From CAYJAD01 sp964371195 (GTDB lineage: Bacteria; Desulfobacterota; Desulfovibrionia; Desulfovibrionales; Desulfovibrionaceae), in contig CAYJLD010000053.1 in assembly GCA_964371195.1 (NCBI GenBank), positions 1 to 16,860 of the forward strand: 16,860 bases of DNA, given 5' to 3'. Position 1 is the first letter of the stretch, and every line of letters starts with the position of its first letter. Shown here one piece after another: positions 1 through 6,315 of the stretch. The notes under the pieces are model-generated. The model made no database searches and was not told the origin of the DNA. It worked only from the letters and a program-made list of their open reading frames with translations. Made by a program: the position numbers and the translations under genes.

Positions 1-112
1 AACATCACACATTCAGCTAAAAATAGCCAAATCGGAATGACGTGGCCATTTCACCTTGTCATTACTATTTGTACCTATGACAAGAAAAAATTTGTTCTTA
101 CTTAATAAATCA

Positions 113-145
113 AAAACGCCCAAACTATCATAGTTTGAGCGTTTT
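113..145. terminator. Bidirectional rho-independent terminator
   Basis: Arms 113-127 and 131-145 pair in 14 of 15 positions (one C/A mismatch) around a 3-base TCA loop. The outer part of the stem is A-rich on the left and T-rich on the right, so a U tract follows the hairpin in both directions. It probably ends a transcript from a gene left of the window, or one read leftward from this region. Confidence 0.7.
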
Positions 146-170
146 AAGACGCGGCGCGGGAGTGGCCGGT

Positions 171-196
171 TTGTTGTGTTTCTCCATACACAACAA
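171..196. repeat. Perfect 9-bp inverted repeat (hairpin)
   Basis: TTGTTGTGT (171-179) pairs perfectly with ACACAACAA (188-196) around an 8-base loop. It lies 25 bp from the terminator at 113-145 and directly after a GC-rich patch that stands out from its AT-rich surroundings. No U tract follows, so it is not a typical terminator; its role is unknown. Confidence 0.5.
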
Positions 197-559
197 TGGT
201 CTGGGCAGCAAATGCAAACCCATTATAGGCTGTACCTTAATTAACTAATCGACCACTTATAAAGTTACTTAAGGGTATTTTTAAATTAACTAGAAAATTG
301 TATAAATCTTCTAAAAAAAATATTATGTTTACAGATTGGTAAAATGAAAACACCCAAGCTGACAAAAGCTTAAAAGTTTTAGAAAAATTTTTTACTCCCC
401 TAAATGCCATACCTGAATTTAAAATTTCATAAAATTTTTTGGTCTCAACTCTACAACTCTAAATGATTACAAGCTTTAAAAACTAAGTTCATTACAAAGA
501 TATGAAAAGATGATTTTCATTGAAAATTGAAGGAAACAAGAGCTTGTTCCGTATCTTCA

Positions 560-568
560 TGTGGAAAA
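560..568 (-). promoter_or_regulatory. Candidate DnaA box (TTTTCCACA on the minus strand)
   Basis: The plus strand reads TGTGGAAAA, whose complement TTTTCCACA fits the relaxed DnaA-box form TTWTNCACA. It lies 219 bp upstream of the chosen dnaA start, between a palindrome at 532-550 and another at 577-591. One box alone is weak evidence, but its place in the AT-rich dnaA upstream region suggests autoregulation or origin function. Confidence 0.4.
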
Positions 569-631
569 AACTGGGTAAGTTTTACAAACTTGAATTAGAT
601 AATCACTCAAAAGCCTTTTGCATTGGGAGAT

Positions 632-683
632 AATGATTAGTTAGCTAATCATTGACATATTTTTTAAATATAGCATTTTAAAT
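632..683 (+). promoter_or_regulatory. Candidate dnaA promoter overlapped by a palindromic operator
   Basis: A consensus -35 hexamer TTGACA lies at 652-657. The -10 is poor; TTTAAA at 677-682 (spacing 19) or ATTTTA at 675-680 (spacing 17) are possible. The -35 overlaps the right arm of a palindrome: AATGATTAG (632-640) and CTAATCATT (645-653) around TTAG. A second palindrome, ATATTT-TTT-AAATAT, occupies 657-671. A repressor bound at 632-653 would block this promoter. The left arm with its flank (GATAATGAT) resembles a Fur half-site, but the arm spacing differs from a classic Fur box. Confidence 0.35.
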
Positions 684-786
684 AGTTACGAAAGAAGTCC
701 ACTTATGTTCGTTGGGGAAAGATGCAGTATGAAAGTAGCTCACATTGGGTTTGAAAAAAATTGCTAGATACCCTAAAAACTGTCTC

Positions 787-2181
787 ATGGAAAAGCACTG
801 GTCTATAATATGTAAAAAACTGCAAAAAACGCTCAATTCTAGCGTATATAAGGTTTGGATAGCTCCTCTTGAAGGTTTTATAGAGCAAAATATTGTTCAT
901 ATAAAGGCTCCTAGTCTTTATGCTATTGAACGCATAGAGGAGCGTTTGAGTAACGCTATATGCATGGCTGCATCTGAAGTTCTTGATATCTCTGTACAAG
1001 ATGTGCAGCTGAAATTTGAAGTAGCCAAGGCAAAAGATGTTTGCCATAAAACTCTATCAAAATCAGAACTATTACAGCTAGCTACTCGCAATTCTGCCTC
1101 ATCTGTTAACACTGAACAAGCAAGCTTACCACTAGCGGACCAAGGCTTTATGCCCCTAGTTCGTTGGCGCTATGATTTTAATGATTTTGTGGTGGGGCCA
1201 AGCAATGCATTAGCCGTTGCTGCTGCTCATGATATATGTCGCCCAGGTGGCCATGTAGATACATTATTTGTTAGTGCTTCGCCTGGTCTTGGTAAGACAC
1301 ATCTAATTCACGCTGTAGGGCAAGAATTAATGCGTGAAGGTTGCAGGGCGCATGTGGGTTATCTTACTGCTGAGGACTTCACTACGCACTTTGTACGGGC
1401 TAGCCTCAATAAAAAAATGGATACATTTAAAAACTATCTACGTGAGTTAGATGTCCTTTTGTTAGATGATGTTCATTTTTTTCAAGGTAAGCAAAAAACC
1501 CAAGATGAAGCTCTTGCTACCATCAAGTATTTGCAAGCTAGGGGTAGTAGAGTTATTTTAACATCTTCATTCTCACCATTAGAGTTAAAAAACTTAGATG
1601 ATCAGTTAGTTTCTCATTTTTGCTCTGGCTTACTTGCGCATATGGACAAACCAACTCTGGACATGCGCCGCAGCATACTTGCCCAAAAAGCACGCATACA
1701 CCAGGTGCTTTTGCCAGACTCAGTTACTGACGTACTGGTTAATCATTTACAAAATGATATACGCCAATTAGAGAGTTGCTTAAAAAATCTAATTTTTAAA
1801 GCACGTCTCTTAAAGAGTGAAATTAGTGTTGACTTGGCCATGGAAGTTTTAACTCAATACGCCAAGGTTGAAACAAAACTAGAGCTAGATAAAATCATTG
1901 AGCTTGTATGCAATAGCTATGGATTAGAACCGCACCAGCTCATTTCACGTAGCAGACGAAAAAATTGCGTTCATGCGCGCGACACTATCTACTACCTTGC
2001 TCGCAAGCACACTGAAGTATCATTGCAAGATATTGGTGGACGCTTTAACCGTAACCATACAACTGTCATTAAAGGCATAGCTACCATTGAACGCGAATTA
2101 CAACGCCAAACTAGCCATGCACGTCAAATTGCTAACGCCCTACAATTAGTAGAGCGCAATGCTGGTATTATGCCAGCATGA
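787..2181 (+). CDS. dnaA: Replication initiator protein DnaA (divergent)
   Basis: DnaA is the AAA+ ATPase that binds origin DnaA boxes, oligomerises with ATP and opens the duplex. From the ATG at 787 the product is 464 aa. Domain I covers about residues 1-75 (KVWIAPLEG at 22-30). Walker A is SPGLGKTH (about 165-172), Walker B LLLDDVH (about 224-230), sensor 2 lies in IRQLES, and the C-terminal helix-turn-helix ends in NRNHTTV. Two positions look atypical against E. coli DnaA: the arginine-finger segment reads DQLVSHF where E. coli has DRLKSRF, and the base-contacting Asp of the RDHTTV signature is Asn. The frame is open further upstream (TTG at 745 or 751), but the ATG gives the usual family N-terminus; neither has a clear ribosome site. 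dnaN does not follow, so this could be a second DnaA paralogue, although I know of related genomes in which dnaA stands apart from dnaN. Confidence 0.93.
   Translation: MEKHWSIICKKLQKTLNSSVYKVWIAPLEGFIEQNIVHIKAPSLYAIERIEERLSNAICMAASEVLDISVQDVQLKFEVAKAKDVCHKTLSKSELLQLATRNSASSVNTEQASLPLADQGFMPLVRWRYDFNDFVVGPSNALAVAAAHDICRPGGHVDTLFVSASPGLGKTHLIHAVGQELMREGCRAHVGYLTAEDFTTHFVRASLNKKMDTFKNYLRELDVLLLDDVHFFQGKQKTQDEALATIKYLQARGSRVILTSSFSPLELKNLDDQLVSHFCSGLLAHMDKPTLDMRRSILAQKARIHQVLLPDSVTDVLVNHLQNDIRQLESCLKNLIFKARLLKSEISVDLAMEVLTQYAKVETKLELDKIIELVCNSYGLEPHQLISRSRRKNCVHARDTIYYLARKHTEVSLQDIGGRFNRNHTTVIKGIATIERELQRQTSHARQIANALQLVERNAGIMPA
2159..2179 (+). repeat. Hairpin overlapping the dnaA stop codon
   Basis: ATGCTGG (2159-2165) and CCAGCAT (2173-2179) form a perfect 7-bp stem, extendable inward by a T-G and an A-T pair. 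It covers the last codons of dnaA and the first base of its stop. No U tract follows, so it may protect the mRNA 3' end or act as a weak terminator rather than a classic intrinsic one. Confidence 0.4.
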
Positions 2182-2204
2182 AATAGTTGCCCATAAAAAT
2201 TTAC

Positions 2205-2285
2205 CTCTGCACAATTGTTTTCAAAATGAAAATTTTATATAAAAATTGTAAGATTTTTCTTTGTGTAAACTTTCATTGTGCAGAG
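2205..2285. repeat. 11-bp inverted repeat around an AT-rich core with DnaA-box-like sites
   Basis: CTCTGCACAAT (2205-2215) is repeated inverted and without mismatch as ATTGTGCAGAG (2275-2285), with a 59-base, almost pure A/T spacer. Read as 9-mers, these are two TTGTGCAGA sites facing each other. TGTGTAAAC (2262-2270, complement GTTTACACA) and AGTGCATAA (2289-2297, complement TTATGCACT) each differ from TTWTNCACA at one position. Boxes flanking an AT-rich core are what an origin unwinding module looks like, but the match to consensus is imperfect. Confidence 0.4.
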
Positions 2286-2324
2286 CTAAGTGCATAATAA
2301 AAATCCACTACTTAGTTGGTACTG

Positions 2325-2347
2325 AAAAACGCGTTTCACGCATTTTT
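2325..2347. terminator. Hairpin with A/T-tract flanks, possible bidirectional terminator
   Basis: AAAAACGCGT (2325-2334) pairs with ACGCATTTTT (2338-2347) in 9 of 10 positions around a TTC loop. GC-rich inner pairs with a T tract after them in either direction make a short intrinsic terminator possible both for dnaA (144 bp downstream of its stop) and for any leftward transcript carrying the structured block at 2375-2428. Confidence 0.45.
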
Positions 2348-2374
2348 CTAAAAAGGCACGCCAACTCCAAATGC

Positions 2375-2428
2375 CCTAACGGGACGCCGCAAGTTCGACC
2401 CAACGGGCACGTAGTGTTCCCGTTAGGC
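2375..2428. ncRNA. Structured element with two mutually exclusive stems, possible small RNA or switch
   Basis: CCTAACGGGA (2375-2384) pairs perfectly with TCCCGTTAGG (2418-2427). The same right arm can instead pair locally: AACGGG (2402-2407) with CCCGTT (2419-2424), reinforced by CAC (2408-2410) with GTG (2414-2416) around a GTA loop. The two folds exclude each other. The block is GC-rich in AT-rich surroundings, and a terminator-like hairpin lies at 2325-2347, downstream if the element is read on the minus strand. I do not recognise a known RNA family; comparison by memory with 6S, SRP, tmRNA and common riboswitches gave no match. Strand and transcription are unknown. Confidence 0.3.
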
Positions 2429-2883
2429 AAAGAATTAGCTTTACTGCAATCGCATGCAAAGCAATTGCTGCTCATTTTGCATGGCGCAAATAGACAAGCA
2501 AGAAATCATCCTCATAAAGCGTTTAAGCTATCATTGGCTAATCCATTAGGGCACTTGTTTGGTAATTATTTGGCGATTATTTGGGGTTCTCGATTTTTCA
2601 AAACAAGGATTTTTATTGGAATATGAACAAGAAAATTTATCCTTGCCCAAGAAGAAGTACATAAAAAGCACAATCAGACAACAATTTTGCATTCTTTACA
2701 GAAAAATATAGCTCTAACTAAACACCTAACACAAAACAAGATTAAAACCAGATTAAAAGCAGTTTTTACTTCTTGAGGGGTTTTATACAAATTTGATTAA
2801 AATAATACCTCCACACAAAAGTTATGCAGAGGTCAATTTTTTAGCAGTATATATGACGTTTAGTCATTTGTGAATTTAATTAA

Positions 2884-2920
2884 GCTACCACTAGTCCATT
2901 TATTGCGGGCTAGTGGTAGC
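2884..2920 (-). terminator. Rho-independent terminator of the hflK-hflC-repressor operon
   Basis: GCTACCACTAG (2884-2894) pairs perfectly with CTAGTGGTAGC (2910-2920). A T-G and two C-G pairs extend the stem to 14, leaving a 9-base loop. Read on the minus strand it lies about 40 bases past the repressor stop and is followed by a T-rich run (TTAATTAAATT), as expected for an intrinsic terminator. Confidence 0.7.
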
Positions 2921-2960
2921 CACATAGGCAATTATCTTTTAGCAAACATTAAGAATGCTA

Positions 2961-3656
2961 TTATATTTGTTGTAATACCCAAACTACACGTCCCATGATG
3001 CGTGGACTTAAGCTTTTTGCTTTTAAGCTGCTTTCTGGATAGCCTGGAGCATCAGAACGTAGAAGATAATTTTCTGAATTGCTATCAAGAAAAAGACGCT
3101 TAATTATAAGTCCTTCATGGGGAGAATACAAAGCATACACAGTACCGGATATAGGTACAGTTGCAGTAGTATCAATACCCATATAGGCATTACGAACAAT
3201 GGTTGGTTCCATATTGGGCGCATCCATGCGCACAACTGTTACATTAGCAGTGGCGAAATTAAGCGGTAAGGATATTTTACCCACTTGCGGAAGTAAGGGT
3301 TGAATATCTCCATCCTTGTATTCACACGACATGCCATGTACGGTTAGTATTACACTCTTGGCAGCAGGATCTCCATAATGAGTAGGGTCTTCTGCCATGC
3401 CAGCTATAGGTGCTTCTTGTGGCTCATAGCCTTGCTCTGTGCGTAAATACATGGGGCCAACCCCTTGCTTTAGCCAATCTGGATTTAAGCCAAACTTTTC
3501 AAATAGCTTCATGAACCAGTCAGCCGGCACAGAGTTACGTCTCTTAGCATCAGAAATACTAGATTGTCTAATATCTAGCACCTTTGCTAATTCCACTTGG
3601 GTTTTTGTATGGGTTGCGAATTTAATTCGCTCATATGCTTCTGAAAATGAGGACAT
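2961..3656 (-). CDS. S24/CI-type transcriptional repressor lacking the catalytic serine
   Basis: The 231-aa product has an N-terminal phage-CI-like helix-turn-helix (TQVELAKVLDIRQSSISDAK, about 19-38), with a following segment typical of CI-repressor DNA-binding domains (ADWFMKLFEKFGLNPDWLKQ). A C-terminal LexA/S24 peptidase fold runs from about 135 to 231. In active family members the motif reads like G-D-S-M-x-P-T; here it is PNMEPT, so Asn148 sits where the nucleophilic Ser should be. The partner lysine is kept (IIKRL, Lys186). LexA-like self-cleavage is therefore unlikely, leaving a DNA-binding and dimerisation role. The start has a good ribosome site (AGGAG). It lies 21 bp after hflC on the same strand and is probably co-transcribed. 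It may be a host-adopted regulator of stress or membrane quality control; its target is unknown. Confidence 0.85.
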   Translation of the reverse strand: MSSFSEAYERIKFATHTKTQVELAKVLDIRQSSISDAKRRNSVPADWFMKLFEKFGLNPDWLKQGVGPMYLRTEQGYEPQEAPIAGMAEDPTHYGDPAAKSVILTVHGMSCEYKDGDIQPLLPQVGKISLPLNFATANVTVVRMDAPNMEPTIVRNAYMGIDTTATVPISGTVYALYSPHEGLIIKRLFLDSNSENYLLRSDAPGYPESSLKAKSLSPRIMGRVVWVLQQI

Positions 3657-3677
3657 ACGCCCTCTCCTATTTTGCCC

Positions 3678-4526
3678 TTATTGTAGGGGTTTGAGCACAG
3701 GATTATCTTGCGAAAGCACAATACGACTATTCTTATTTAGTGATTTACGCAAAGTATCTAGTCCTCGTTGAAATTCAAAAAAATCAGGTGATTTACCAAA
3801 GGCATCTGCATATGTTTTTGCAGCTAATGCATCACCTTCACCTCGAATAATTTCTGATTTTTTAGCAGCTTCAGCTAGTATTACTGCTCTTTGGCGATCA
3901 GCGTCAGATCGAATACGTGTGGACTCTTCAACTCCTTCAGAACGATATTGTTTTGCTTGTCGCTCACGCTCAGCTCTCATGCGTTCAAAAATAGCGCGTT
4001 GATTTTCAGATGGTAAATCTGTACGCTTGATACGCACGTCAACAACTTCCACTCCAAACCCCTTCATTAGTCCTGCCACACGCTTAGTGACTTCCTCCAT
4101 AATTTGCGCACGTTGTGTTGATACAACCTCGGTTAGAGTATAACCACCTACAAGAGCTCGCAATTGTGAATACACCACGTCATCAAGACGGGCCTGAGCA
4201 CCGGGTATGGTGCGCATTGTGCGATAAAATTGTAGAGGATTGGCTATACGCCAGCGAGCATAATTATCTAAAACAATGGCTTTTTTATCCACCGTAAAGG
4301 CCTCTGTAGGGCGAGCATCATAATCTAAAATGCGCGCGTCAAAATATATTACGTTTTGAATAAATGGTAACTTAAAGTGTAAGCCAGGGCCATACACTTC
4401 ATCTTGCGGTACACCAAGTTGTAAAACCAGAGCTTTTTCCGTTTCATGTACGGTAAAAAAGCTTTGCCAAATTAACAAGCCCACAATAAGGGGCAAAATA
4501 GTTAAAATAAGAGGATTTTTCTTCAT
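3678..4526 (-). CDS. hflC: HflC, membrane protease modulator (SPFH/band 7)
   Basis: This 282-aa protein has one N-terminal membrane anchor (about 5-23), then an SPFH/prohibitin domain (about 24-185), then a charged coiled-coil stretch rich in R, E, A and K (about 185-245). That is the standard HflC plan, and the length is close to the usual 290-330. In bacteria HflC pairs with HflK in a large periplasm-facing assembly that encloses and restrains FtsH, the membrane AAA protease. Its ATG overlaps the hflK stop by one base (TAATG), so translation is probably coupled and gives matched amounts. The tail after the coiled coil (about 246-282) has the usual conserved aromatic segment (DFFEFQRGLDTLRKSL). 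Confidence 0.94.
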   Translation of the reverse strand: MKKNPLILTILPLIVGLLIWQSFFTVHETEKALVLQLGVPQDEVYGPGLHFKLPFIQNVIYFDARILDYDARPTEAFTVDKKAIVLDNYARWRIANPLQFYRTMRTIPGAQARLDDVVYSQLRALVGGYTLTEVVSTQRAQIMEEVTKRVAGLMKGFGVEVVDVRIKRTDLPSENQRAIFERMRAERERQAKQYRSEGVEESTRIRSDADRQRAVILAEAAKKSEIIRGEGDALAAKTYADAFGKSPDFFEFQRGLDTLRKSLNKNSRIVLSQDNPVLKPLQ

Positions 4527-5665
4527 TATTTTGCCCCTGTGCTGGCAGCAGCACCCTTGGCATTTTTATTATTACCTACCCCTTGTTCCAGAGGTAAGAA
4601 GGGTAAGACTCGCTCAGCAGTGCCTGAAGGAATGATAATTTTATCCGTAGCATTACTTAAAATATCTTCTATGGTTTCAAAATAAAGACGTTTCTTTGTC
4701 ACATCTTCTGCCCTTTCATATTCAGCCAATATGGCTAAGAAACGTTGGGCTTCACCTTGAGCGTTTTGAATACGAGTTTCCCTATAGGATTGAGCCTGAT
4801 TTTCAAGCTCAGCACCTTGACCACGTGCTACAGGTAAAAGCTCGTTACGATAAGCCTCGGCCTCGTTGATAATACGGCTTTTATCTTCCCTTGCAGAAGC
4901 AACATCCTTAAATGCATCAATAACTTCTTGCGGAGGATGTACATCTTGTAATTGCACTGCAATAATTTGAACACCTATGGCATAGCGATTGAGTATGTTT
5001 TGTAAAAGTTCTGTAGCATCGCTTTGAATTTTTATCTTGCCATCAGTAATTGCTGAATCAATCATGCTCTTACCAATAACTTCACGCATGGCAGCCTCAG
5101 CAGCATTACGCACAACTGCAGCTTGATCCATCACATTGAATAAGTATTCTACTGGATCAGAAATTTTAAATTGCACGTTTACAATATTTTCATCGCCTGT
5201 AAGCATGGATGCTTCTTCAGGCACAGTATGCACTTGACCTTGTTGGAAGGTGCGCTCCTGACCTACAGATCTAAAACCCACCTCTCCACGCAAAACTTGC
5301 GTAACTCTTGGTTTATATACAGTTTCTATGGGTGAAGGCAAATGATAATGTGGACCTGGCCCCACAGTACGCACGTACTTTCCAAAGCGTAACACAACGC
5401 CTTCTTCATCAGGGTTTACGATGAATATACCTGATAATAGCCAAACACCAAGCACTACTCCAAGCATAATCCAAACACCCTTTCCACTGGGTGCATTAAA
5501 TTTACCCTTTAAAGGGTTTTCAGGAAATTGCTTAAAATTGATAGGAGGTTGCCTATTATTGTTACCACCGCCACCAGAATCACCGCCATTGCCACCATTT
5601 GGAGGTGGTGTGGGGCGTGATTGCCTTTGCCGTTTTTCTTGTAGTTTATCCCAGTCCCAATTCAT
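4526..5665 (-). CDS. hflK: HflK, membrane protease modulator (SPFH/band 7)
   Basis: The 379-aa product starts with a Gly/Pro/Asn-rich cytoplasmic head (about 15-50, with a run of glycines), typical of HflK. One membrane segment follows (about 63-82), then an SPFH domain (VNPDEEGVVLRFGKYVRTVG onward) and a helical coiled-coil region (about 255-335). It forms the HflKC complex with the adjacent hflC product and controls FtsH access to membrane substrates. It is the first gene of the operon hflK-hflC-repressor. The ATG at 5663-5665 is preceded by AAGG. A minus-strand TATAGT (5685-5690) could be its -10, but I see no good -35. Confidence 0.94.
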   Translation of the reverse strand: MNWDWDKLQEKRQRQSRPTPPPNGGNGGDSGGGGNNNRQPPINFKQFPENPLKGKFNAPSGKGVWIMLGVVLGVWLLSGIFIVNPDEEGVVLRFGKYVRTVGPGPHYHLPSPIETVYKPRVTQVLRGEVGFRSVGQERTFQQGQVHTVPEEASMLTGDENIVNVQFKISDPVEYLFNVMDQAAVVRNAAEAAMREVIGKSMIDSAITDGKIKIQSDATELLQNILNRYAIGVQIIAVQLQDVHPPQEVIDAFKDVASAREDKSRIINEAEAYRNELLPVARGQGAELENQAQSYRETRIQNAQGEAQRFLAILAEYERAEDVTKKRLYFETIEDILSNATDKIIIPSGTAERVLPFLPLEQGVGNNKNAKGAAASTGAK

Positions 5666-5842
5666 AATACCTTATAAATAAGTCACTATATGTAACAGGT
5701 CAAGGCATAAGTCTGAATAGAAATTTTATTTATTTACATATAAGTCATAGCGCATCGACCAGATGCATGTACAAGGTGAAAAAAAAATTATATATAAGCT
5801 CCTATAAGGCTATCGCACAGTAAGAGCTTTACCGTGTATAAA

Positions 5843-5870
5843 TTTGATTTGCCAAAAAATTTTATATAAT
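5843..5870 (+). promoter_or_regulatory. Candidate sigma70 promoter of the EF-hand gene
   Basis: A perfect -10 TATAAT lies at 5865-5870, 39 bp before the start codon. The -35 is weaker: TTTGAT (5843-5848) with 16-bp spacing, or TTGATT with 15. It lies in the divergent space between hflK and the EF-hand gene and faces the latter. Confidence 0.45.
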
Positions 5871-5909
5871 GTAGTAAGCTTAACAACACAAAATAAATGA
5901 GGAAATGTT

Positions 5910-6305
5910 ATGAAAAAACTTTGTATTCTTATACTTTGCTTAGGTTTAGTAAGTGTAGCTCATGCAAATCCAAGCCAAATGGCTCAAAGTGCTGAGAGTA
6001 AGTACAAACAAATGGATACCAATGCTGACGGCAAGGTTAATGTTGAAGAATTTATGGCCCTTTATCCTACCATGAAATCTAATGTATTTGGAATCATTGA
6101 TACAAATGGTGACAAAATCATTGATATAAAGGAGTGGACTGTATTTCAAAATGATCACATGGCTGGCATGAAACATGAGGACGCCAAGAAAAGTCAGGTG
6201 CAAATGCCTGGTGATGCTGGAGGGCGTGGAGCCAATGCAGGCATGCAACCTGCTGAAACTCACCCTGGTGGCAACATGTTAATTATGCCCCCGGCAGGAC
6301 AATAA
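5910..6305 (+). CDS. Secreted EF-hand (calmodulin-like) calcium-binding protein
   Basis: The 131-aa protein has a clear signal peptide (MKK, hydrophobic core, cleavage likely after AHA at residue 19), so it should be periplasmic or exported. The mature part has two EF-hand loops: DTNADGKVNVEE (36-47) and DTNGDKIIDIKE (64-75). The first keeps Asp/Asn/Asp at positions 1, 3, 5 and Glu at 12. The second has Lys in place of the usual Gly at position 6 but keeps the acidic ligands. The C-terminal 40 residues are rich in Gly, Met, Pro and His and look unstructured. The ribosome site GAGGA is well placed. The next gene starts 10 bp downstream, so they are probably co-transcribed, though no functional link is obvious. 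A calcium-sensing or buffering role is inferred from the motif only. Confidence 0.85.
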   Translation: MKKLCILILCLGLVSVAHANPSQMAQSAESKYKQMDTNADGKVNVEEFMALYPTMKSNVFGIIDTNGDKIIDIKEWTVFQNDHMAGMKHEDAKKSQVQMPGDAGGRGANAGMQPAETHPGGNMLIMPPAGQ

Positions 6306-6315
6306 TTCAAAAATC

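Larger units (their letters stand above)
1..744. other. Non-coding, AT-rich region upstream of dnaA
   Basis: I see no credible protein or RNA gene here. The first 100 bases hold only a weak 6-bp repeat (55-60 with 80-85). A terminator hairpin (113-145) is followed by a short GC-rich patch (about 150-170) and a second hairpin (171-196). From about 230 to 700 the DNA is very AT-rich with many A and T runs. It contains imperfect or perfect palindromes at 532-550, 577-591, 632-653 and 657-671, and one TTTTCCACA DnaA box on the minus strand at 560-568. That composition, next to dnaA, fits a replication-origin or autoregulatory region, but this is inference. Confidence 0.5.
2182..2960. other. 779-bp region without a credible protein gene
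   Basis: A 121-codon open frame (2261-2626, TTG start) is present, but it has no ribosome site, an odd basic and low-hydropathy composition and no family resemblance, so I do not annotate it. The region holds DnaA-box-like 9-mers at 2207-2215, 2262-2270, 2276-2284, 2289-2297 and 2822-2830, with an AT-rich core at 2216-2260. It also holds a terminator-like hairpin (2325-2347), a structured block (2375-2428), three GATTAAAA direct repeats (2740-2747, 2751-2758, 2795-2802) and a terminator for the facing operon (2884-2920). It could be part of the replication origin, encode a small RNA, or both. Confidence 0.5.

Noticed and set aside
141..232. 31-codon minus-strand frame and tRNA-like GC-rich patch near the first hairpin
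   Set aside because: No ribosome site for the peptide. GCGGGAG at the patch could open a tRNA, but no matching CTCCCGC acceptor arm lies downstream.
2261..2626. 121-codon open frame downstream of dnaA
   Set aside because: It has a TTG start without a ribosome site and no recognisable motif, and it runs through a hairpin-rich structured block. More likely chance.
2320..2640. tmRNA, 6S, SRP RNA or known riboswitch in the dnaA downstream region
   Set aside because: The conserved core motifs I know for these (tRNA-like ends and tag of tmRNA, SRP GGAAGCAG-type loop, c-di-GMP core) do not match on either strand.
2961..3656. Remnant prophage around the CI-like repressor
   Set aside because: No integrase, structural or lysis genes nearby; the gene is embedded in a housekeeping operon with its own terminator.
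3439..3771. Plus-strand open frame opposite the repressor and hflC
   Set aside because: Antisense shadow of two well-supported genes; no protein-like features.
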